Part shown: positions 1-4,147 of the stretch, one piece after another
Numbering within the stretch: the first letter of the stretch is position 1
Layout of the letters: each line of letters starts with the position of its first letter
Source of the DNA: Planctomycetota bacterium
Lineage (GTDB): Bacteria > Planctomycetota > Brocadiia > JAJRTI01
Direction: 5' to 3'
NCBI GenBank assembly: GCA_024278415.1
Contig: JAJRTI010000972.1
Span: forward strand, 1-6,069
DNA: 6,069 nt
Notes under the pieces: model-generated
Database searches by the model: none
Told to the model about the DNA's origin: nothing
The model's input: only the letters and a program-made list of their open reading frames with translations
Translations under genes and position numbers: made by a program

Positions 1-1375
1 CCGGCAGGCACCCAGCTAGCTCCCCACTCGCGGCGAGCACGCCCGCGTCGCTGTGCCCGCCGGAGACGCGGCGATGGGTAGGAGACGCGCTGAAGAGGGG
101 GCCGAAGACGCTACGGCTCACGCCGTACCCGGGCTTGAGCCTGAAGATGAGCTGGGGCTGCGACGCGGCATGCCGACCCTGCATGACCTCCCCCCGGGGC
201 CTGACCCACTCGACGATGCCCTGGCCCGTCTCAGGGTCCACGACTTGAGCAAGCGCGCCCGCGATCTCGTTGAAGAGCGCAGGGCCGTCGTCGGCCAGCA
301 CGATCCCGCCCGCGCCGGAAGCGCCGCCGAGCTTGCCCACGTGCGCGCGGCTGCGGCCGGTGTCCACCGCGTAGCTCGACTCCTTGAGGCTGGCCCGGCT
401 TTTCTTGGGGATGATGCGCGCTGCGGCGTAGAGCGCGTCTTCGACGGCGAGGCGCGTCGCGAGCGAGAAGGCCGCTCCCTTGGCCTTCTCCAAAACCTTC
501 GCCACGCTCCAACCGGCCTGGACGCCGCCCGATGGCGTGAGCCAGCCCTGTCGTCGAAGCCACTCGTTCATGTGGAACAGCCGCGACGGACGCTGGCCGT
601 GGCCGTGGTCGCTGATGACCATGAGCGACGCGGCGCCGGCTTGCTCACGCAGCGAGCCCACGATCTCGTCCATGAGCCGGTAGTGGTCGAAGATGGCGCG
701 TGCGAATGGGTTTCCGTGGCCGGCGTACGCCGGATCGCTCGGGTCGGCGAAGCGCCAAAAGAAGTGCTGCACGCGATCGAGCGTGAGGAGGCAGAGGAAA
801 AAGAGGTCCCACTCGGTCGATTGCATGAGCGACGCCGCGAGCGCGTGCTGTTGCCGCGCCGCGGCCGCGGCGCGTTGCGCGAAGCGGCCGAGATCCCAGC
901 GATAGGGATAGTCCACGACGCCGCCCAGCTCGGCTTTGGGGTGTTCGGCGAGCAGGCCGTCGGGGTAGGACTGCGCGTCGCCGCTCACGAACACCGGGCC
1001 GCTGACCATGACGCCGTTCACCGGCCACACCGGATAGGCCATGAACGCGTTGACCACGCACACGCGCTTGCCGCGGCGGCTGGCTTCGTCCCAGAAGGTG
1101 CGGCCCCCCGTTGGTAGCACGCACGTCAGTGCGTTCCGCTCCGGGCCAGTTACGCCGGCCAGGTAGTCGATGGTCTCGAAGAGGCCGTGCTCGCCCGGCG
1201 GCTCGCCGGTGTAGATGGTCGTCCACGCGGGCAGCGAATCGGCAGGGAAGACCGACGGCAACGGCCGCAGCACGCCCTCCGCGGCAAGCCGCGCCAAGTG
1301 CGGCAGACGCGGGAGCCAGTGTTGCACGAGTCGCGGCTCCATACCGTCGATGCCGATGAGGAGGAGTTTACCCAT
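1..1375 (-). CDS. Type I phosphodiesterase / nucleotide pyrophosphatase-like protein (alkaline phosphatase superfamily), C-terminus cut by window edge
   Basis: The frame is open from ATG at 1375 to base 1 (458 codons, no stop), so the protein is partial at its C-terminus. It starts MGKLLLIGIDGMEP, with metal-ligand Asp10. Next comes DSLPAWTTIYTG with Ser47 at the nucleophile position of nucleotide pyrophosphatases, then HGLF at 63-66. Asp200 and His204 sit in DRVQHFFW, Asp256-His257 in VISDHGHG, and His441 in GGHSDAGVL. This is the full two-metal set of PF01663-type enzymes, which hydrolyse phosphodiester or pyrophosphate bonds; the substrate is unknown. No signal peptide is visible, so it is probably cytoplasmic. 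The start overlaps the end of the upstream glycosyltransferase-kinase gene by 8 bp (ATGGGTAA), and a GGGAG sequence lies 7 nt upstream of the ATG; together these decide the start and imply translational coupling. Family call strong; activity inferred. The end visible here follows the third metal histidine, so most of the catalytic domain is present. Confidence 0.88.
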   Translation of the reverse strand, partial: MGKLLLIGIDGMEPRLVQHWLPRLPHLARLAAEGVLRPLPSVFPADSLPAWTTIYTGEPPGEHGLFETIDYLAGVTGPERNALTCVLPTGGRTFWDEASRRGKRVCVVNAFMAYPVWPVNGVMVSGPVFVSGDAQSYPDGLLAEHPKAELGGVVDYPYRWDLGRFAQRAAAAARQQHALAASLMQSTEWDLFFLCLLTLDRVQHFFWRFADPSDPAYAGHGNPFARAIFDHYRLMDEIVGSLREQAGAASLMVISDHGHGQRPSRLFHMNEWLRRQGWLTPSGGVQAGWSVAKVLEKAKGAAFSLATRLAVEDALYAAARIIPKKSRASLKESSYAVDTGRSRAHVGKLGGASGAGGIVLADDGPALFNEIAGALAQVVDPETGQGIVEWVRPRGEVMQGRHAASQPQLIFRLKPGYGVSRSVFGPLFSASPTHRRVSGGHSDAGVLAASGELAGCLP

Positions 1376-3218
1376 GGACGCGCTCCCAGATCGCGTCCGC
1401 GATCGTGTCGGCCGGCTCGCGGCCGTCGAGAGTGATCCAGCCCAGTTCCTCCGCCAATCCTGAGTAGAGCCCGCGGCGGCGTTCGAGATAGTCGCGGGAC
1501 GGGATGTCGTCCTTGCGCTGCATTGATGTGTCGGGGTCCACGTCGATGAAGAACACGAGGTCGGGCTTGGGCAGGAGCTTGGCGAGACAGCCGTCGGGCT
1601 TCCACACTGTCGAGCAATCGGCTTCGCCGCGCGCGGCCGCGAGGTCGACGATGGAGTCGTACACGTACCGGTCGGCCACGATCGTGCGTCGCATGAGCCG
1701 GAGGGGCAGCACGCGCACCCAAGCCTCTGCGAGCCGCTCGATGAGGTTCAGCCACAGCCAAGCTTTGCCCACCAGGCCGCGGCGCAGGAACCGCGTCTTG
1801 GTCTGCTGATACTGCGCTTCGGCCTGGACCATCTCCGGCGTTTCGCGCTTGGCGACTGCGGGCGTGCGCATGAAGCTGGGCGCGCCGAGCAGCTTGCGGC
1901 CAAGCACAAGCAACGGAAGCGTCACGATGGGCCGGCCTCGGCACCAGGTGTAGGCCGGCCGCGCGCCGCCCTCGGCAAGCTTCGCGGTCAGTCGCTTCGC
2001 TTGCGTCGTCTTGCCGCCGCCGTCCATGCCGGTGATGACGATGAACGCGTTTGGAGTCCCGCCTGTAGGGCTGTCGCAGCGAAGCGAGACAGCCGGATTA
2101 GGCGGTCCGAGGGAGATGGTTGATGGCAGACGATCCTCGGTCTCGCCTGCTCCTCTGCCAGCATCCCCGTTCGCCGCGACACGGCATTCCCGCAGCGCCG
2201 CTTCCGCGACACGCCGCCAGGAGAGATCAAGCGCCGGCGGCGGTGTGAGGCCTCCGCGCATGAGCACATCGGCGACCTGCGCCGGATCATCCACGAACGT
2301 GATCCCATGGAGGTCGAGATCGCGCAACGCGCCGAAACGCGTCGACACGACCGGCAGGCCACAAGCCAACGCCTCGAAGACGGACAGAGGCGCTTCCGCG
2401 CAGGCCAACTCGTGCGTGACCGGGAAGACGTAGCAGTCTGCGAGTTGATAAACCTCCTCGATGCGCGGCAACGGCTCGCGGATGATGTGCACCCCTGCCG
2501 CGCGCAACTCATGTGCGTAGTCCGTCTCAGGCTGTGTCGACGTGCTCGCGACGAGCAGCGCGGCCCAGCCATCGAGTTGGGCAATGGACTTGAGCGCGTC
2601 CAGGTTGCGCTCGCGCTTGAGGTGGCCCACGTGCAGCGCGATGCGGGCATCAGCATCGAAACCGTACTTGCTGCGGAGCAAGCTCCGGTGCTCGGCGTTG
2701 GCGGCCTTGAACCGCGAGGCGTCGACGCCGATCGGCAAGGGAGCGGCGTGGACCTCCATCTGCCTGAGTAGCGCCGCAGTCGCTGACGAGAAGCAGAACG
2801 TCACGTCCGGCGCGATCCGCGGTACGAGCCTGCGCGCGAGCGCGCCATACTCGCGTGGCTGGAACGCGATCAGGCCGAAGCGCGCGCGGGGCGCGGCCCG
2901 CCGGAGCGACCCTGCCGAGACGAAGCCCATCAGCGACGCAGACGACCAGGGCATGTAAAGGACGCAGTGAGGCCGGAAGCGCCGGATGCGGGCGTGCAGG
3001 CGCGAGTTCAGCAGCGGCCGGCGTGCGGGAATCCACTCGATGCCAGGCCCGGGCGGGCCGTGCCGCGCGATGCTGATGGCCAACGTGTCAGCACACTCGC
3101 GCAGCCCGGATACGAGCCCCCACGCGAGATTCCTTGCGCCCTCGTCGTAGGGCTCGACGAGGCAGTCGGAGATGAAGCAGACGCGGGGAGTGTGCATGAC
3201 GGCGCGTGGCGATTTCAT
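1368..3218 (-). CDS. Fusion protein: GT4-type glycosyltransferase + thymidylate-kinase-like P-loop kinase
   Basis: A 616-residue protein with two domains. Residues 1-346 look like a GT-B glycosyltransferase: an N-terminal PYDEGARN segment, the inter-domain HVGHLKRERN (196-205), and EAPLSVFEALACGLPVV from Glu275. The two glutamates, 275 and 282, are one residue closer than the usual EX7E. Residues 390-616 resemble thymidylate kinases (PF02223): P-loop GMDGGGKTT (397-405, Lys403), a DRY motif at Asp516-Arg517, and FFIDVDPD around 556-563 followed by a charged LID-like stretch (568-582). A Pro/Gly/Ser-rich linker (347-389) joins them. It holds no ATG, GTG or TTG codon in frame, so the kinase is unlikely to be made alone. 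It is the first gene of an operon with the downstream phosphodiesterase. Neither ATG 3218 nor ATG 3197 (residue 8) has a clear ribosome site; 3218 was taken because it fits the candidate promoter, but 3197 is possible. True dTMP kinase activity is uncertain; it may phosphorylate another nucleotide or a sugar-linked substrate. Confidence 0.88.
   Translation of the reverse strand: MKSPRAVMHTPRVCFISDCLVEPYDEGARNLAWGLVSGLRECADTLAISIARHGPPGPGIEWIPARRPLLNSRLHARIRRFRPHCVLYMPWSSASLMGFVSAGSLRRAAPRARFGLIAFQPREYGALARRLVPRIAPDVTFCFSSATAALLRQMEVHAAPLPIGVDASRFKAANAEHRSLLRSKYGFDADARIALHVGHLKRERNLDALKSIAQLDGWAALLVASTSTQPETDYAHELRAAGVHIIREPLPRIEEVYQLADCYVFPVTHELACAEAPLSVFEALACGLPVVSTRFGALRDLDLHGITFVDDPAQVADVLMRGGLTPPPALDLSWRRVAEAALRECRVAANGDAGRGAGETEDRLPSTISLGPPNPAVSLRCDSPTGGTPNAFIVITGMDGGGKTTQAKRLTAKLAEGGARPAYTWCRGRPIVTLPLLVLGRKLLGAPSFMRTPAVAKRETPEMVQAEAQYQQTKTRFLRRGLVGKAWLWLNLIERLAEAWVRVLPLRLMRRTIVADRYVYDSIVDLAAARGEADCSTVWKPDGCLAKLLPKPDLVFFIDVDPDTSMQRKDDIPSRDYLERRRGLYSGLAEELGWITLDGREPADTIADAIWERVHG
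2069..2160. repeat. Cluster of three inverted repeats in the linker between glycosyltransferase and kinase domains
   Basis: Three pairs of complementary arms fall within 92 bp. GGCTGTC (2069-2075) pairs with GACAGCC (2088-2094); two inner pairs extend it past a 2-nt bulge, leaving a 6-nt loop. CCGAGG (2107-2112) pairs with CCTCGG (2135-2140). TGGCAGA (2124-2130) pairs with TCTGCCA (2154-2160). The second and third pairs interleave, so they cannot both form in one simple fold. The stretch encodes residues of about 354-383, the low-complexity linker of the fusion protein. It could be an inserted REP-like or palindromic element kept in frame, or chance pairing in GC-rich DNA. No second copy was seen in this window. 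Confidence 0.45.
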
Positions 3219-3240
3219 GAGGTCTTAGTATTGGTTGGTC

Positions 3241-3269
3241 ATGATATCACGAGGCAGCGGCGCACCCAA
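3241..3269 (-). promoter_or_regulatory. Candidate extended -10 promoter for the leftward glycosyltransferase operon
   Basis: Read on the minus strand, TTGGGT (3269-3264) is followed after 17 bp by TATCAT (3246-3241). A TG dinucleotide sits one base before the latter, giving an extended -10. The -10 matches the sigma70 consensus at 5 of 6 bases and the -35 at 3 of 6. The start ATG at 3218 would lie 22 bp below the -10. The -10 includes the 8-bp palindrome TGATATCA (3242-3249). This is a hand-read match only, and the sigma factors of this lineage are unknown. Confidence 0.35.
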
Positions 3270-3306
3270 ACTCAGGCATGGACGGCGCCGCGGCAGGAGC
3301 CAAGGG

Positions 3307-3335
3307 TTGCAGGCCTGCTGCCAGCGTGGTAATCT
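3307..3335 (+). promoter_or_regulatory. Weak candidate promoter for the mntA-hepT module
   Basis: TTGCAG (3307-3312) lies 17 bp before TAATCT (3330-3335), and TG at 3327-3328 would make an extended -10. Each hexamer matches the consensus at only about 3 of 6 bases, so the call rests mainly on spacing and position, 45 bp before the mntA start. The -35 lies within the palindrome at 3309-3318. Confidence 0.22.
3309..3318. promoter_or_regulatory. 10-bp perfect palindrome upstream of the toxin-antitoxin module, possible operator
   Basis: GCAGGCCTGC reads the same on both strands. It lies in the 162-bp divergent intergenic region and overlaps the candidate -35 of the toxin-antitoxin promoter. A wider pair, GGCAG (3292-3296) and CTGCC (3318-3322), flanks it. 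Such a site could bind a dimeric regulator, but neither MntA nor HepT shows an obvious DNA-binding domain. Ten-base palindromes also arise by chance in GC-rich DNA. Confidence 0.2.
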
Positions 3336-3380
3336 TGGGCATCGACTGAGTGGCCGCACATTTGTCGACGAGGCGGTAGG

Positions 3381-3650
3381 ATGAAGTTGACTGAGCAAGA
3401 GCGAATGGTCATCACTGAAGGCGCTAGGCAGTTTGGTGTTGGGGCCGTGTACGTCTTCGGCTCATCCCTTGAGAGCGAAGACCCTGAGGATCTCGATCTC
3501 GCCGTACAAGGGGCGCCGCCTGGGGCGTTCTTCAAGTTCCACGGTTGGATCAGCCGGCGGCTCTCGCGTCCCGTGGACCTGGTGGATCTGGCAGCGGACA
3601 ATCCTGTCACGCGGCTCATTGCGCGTGAAGCGGTGCAGATTTATGGCTAG
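3381..3650 (+). CDS. mntA: MntA-type minimal nucleotidyltransferase antitoxin
   Basis: An 89-residue protein, the usual size for minimal nucleotidyltransferases (MNT). It has Gly27-Ser28 after VYVF, Asp37 and Asp39 in EDLDLAV, and a third acidic position in RPVDLVDL (Asp66). It ends with the IAREAVQIYG helix typical of the family. MntA antitoxins inactivate a HEPN partner by transferring AMP to a tyrosine of the toxin motif; that role is inferred here from family and from the adjacent HepT gene. Eight residues separate GS from DxD, where the classical motif has about ten, so the loop is short but the catalytic acids are kept. GAGG at 3370-3373 lies 7 nt before the ATG and supports this start. 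The stop overlaps the HepT start by 8 bp (ATGGCTAG). A hand count gives 161 G+C in 270 bases (about 60%). Confident in family, fairly confident in role. Confidence 0.87.
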   Translation: MKLTEQERMVITEGARQFGVGAVYVFGSSLESEDPEDLDLAVQGAPPGAFFKFHGWISRRLSRPVDLVDLAADNPVTRLIAREAVQIYG

Positions 3651-4083
3651 TCATGGCGAGAAGGTTGCGGCAGAACTGGCCCTGCTCGATCAGACGCTCG
3701 ACGTGCTGGAAGAGACGTTGCGTCGCGCCTCGATGGAGCTGCCTGAGTGGATGGCCGTCGCGGGGTTCCTGCACAATATCTATTCGGGGATCGAGAGCAT
3801 CCTTAAGCTGTCGGCGAGGGGCGCTTCGGTCGAACTGCCGGCCCAGTCGGCTAGCTCCCATCGCGACTTGCTCGACGCGACCGAACGCGCGGGGATCATT
3901 TCTTCAGCGCTACGGGAACGTCTGGATGAGTACCGCGCGTTCCGGCACTTCTTCGTGCATGGCTACGGCGTGTTCCTAGATCCGAAGCAACTGCGCCCGC
4001 TGGCGGAGTCGATGGGGCCGCTGCTGGCAGACTTCCGCACCGAGATACTGCGTTGGGGCAGGCAGTCTCCGGACAGACCGTAA
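3643..4083 (+). CDS. hepT: HepT-like HEPN ribonuclease toxin
   Basis: A 146-residue, mostly helical protein. Its C-terminal half carries FRHFFVHGY with Arg101, His106 and Tyr108, the RX4HXY catalytic motif of HEPN RNases of the HepT type. Preceding segments also fit the family: SGIESILKL around 48-56 and HRDLLD around 73-78. HepT toxins cleave RNA when free and are silenced when MntA adds AMP to the motif tyrosine; here Tyr108 would be the target. The open frame extends back to 3433, but that part lies inside mntA. The start at 3643 (ATGGCTAG overlap with the mntA stop) gives a family-sized protein and a coupled operon. There is no clear ribosome site before this ATG, as expected if translation depends on ribosomes finishing mntA. 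The antitoxin gene comes first. No sign of inactivation: frame, length and motif are intact. Confidence 0.88.
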   Translation: MASHGEKVAAELALLDQTLDVLEETLRRASMELPEWMAVAGFLHNIYSGIESILKLSARGASVELPAQSASSHRDLLDATERAGIISSALRERLDEYRAFRHFFVHGYGVFLDPKQLRPLAESMGPLLADFRTEILRWGRQSPDRP

Positions 4084-4147
4084 GAACGCGCCGGGCGCTG
4101 CTGCTGTGGGAGGGCACAGCCAGATAGGCCGCTGGCCCGCCTCTCGC

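Noticed and set aside
53..1117. Long plus-strand open frame (354 codons) opposite the phosphodiesterase
   Set aside because: It uses exactly the same codon register as the minus-strand gene, whose product shows a full set of catalytic motifs. The plus-strand product is rich in Arg, Ala, His and Glu without any domain, as expected for the complement of GC-rich coding sequence.
1150..1944. Minus-strand open frame (264 codons) overlapping the kinase end and the phosphodiesterase start
   Set aside because: It lies out of frame on the same strand as two well-supported genes, and its product is an Arg/Pro/Ala-rich low-complexity sequence.
3433..3642. N-terminal extension of the HepT reading frame
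   Set aside because: This part lies inside mntA in another frame and reads as basic, Ser/Arg-rich sequence. The start at 3643 gives the normal HepT length and the overlap typical of coupled pairs.
4084..4147. Possible terminator between hepT and the secreted-protein gene
   Set aside because: The gap is GC-rich and has short complementary stretches but no stable hairpin followed by a run of T, so no intrinsic terminator can be supported.
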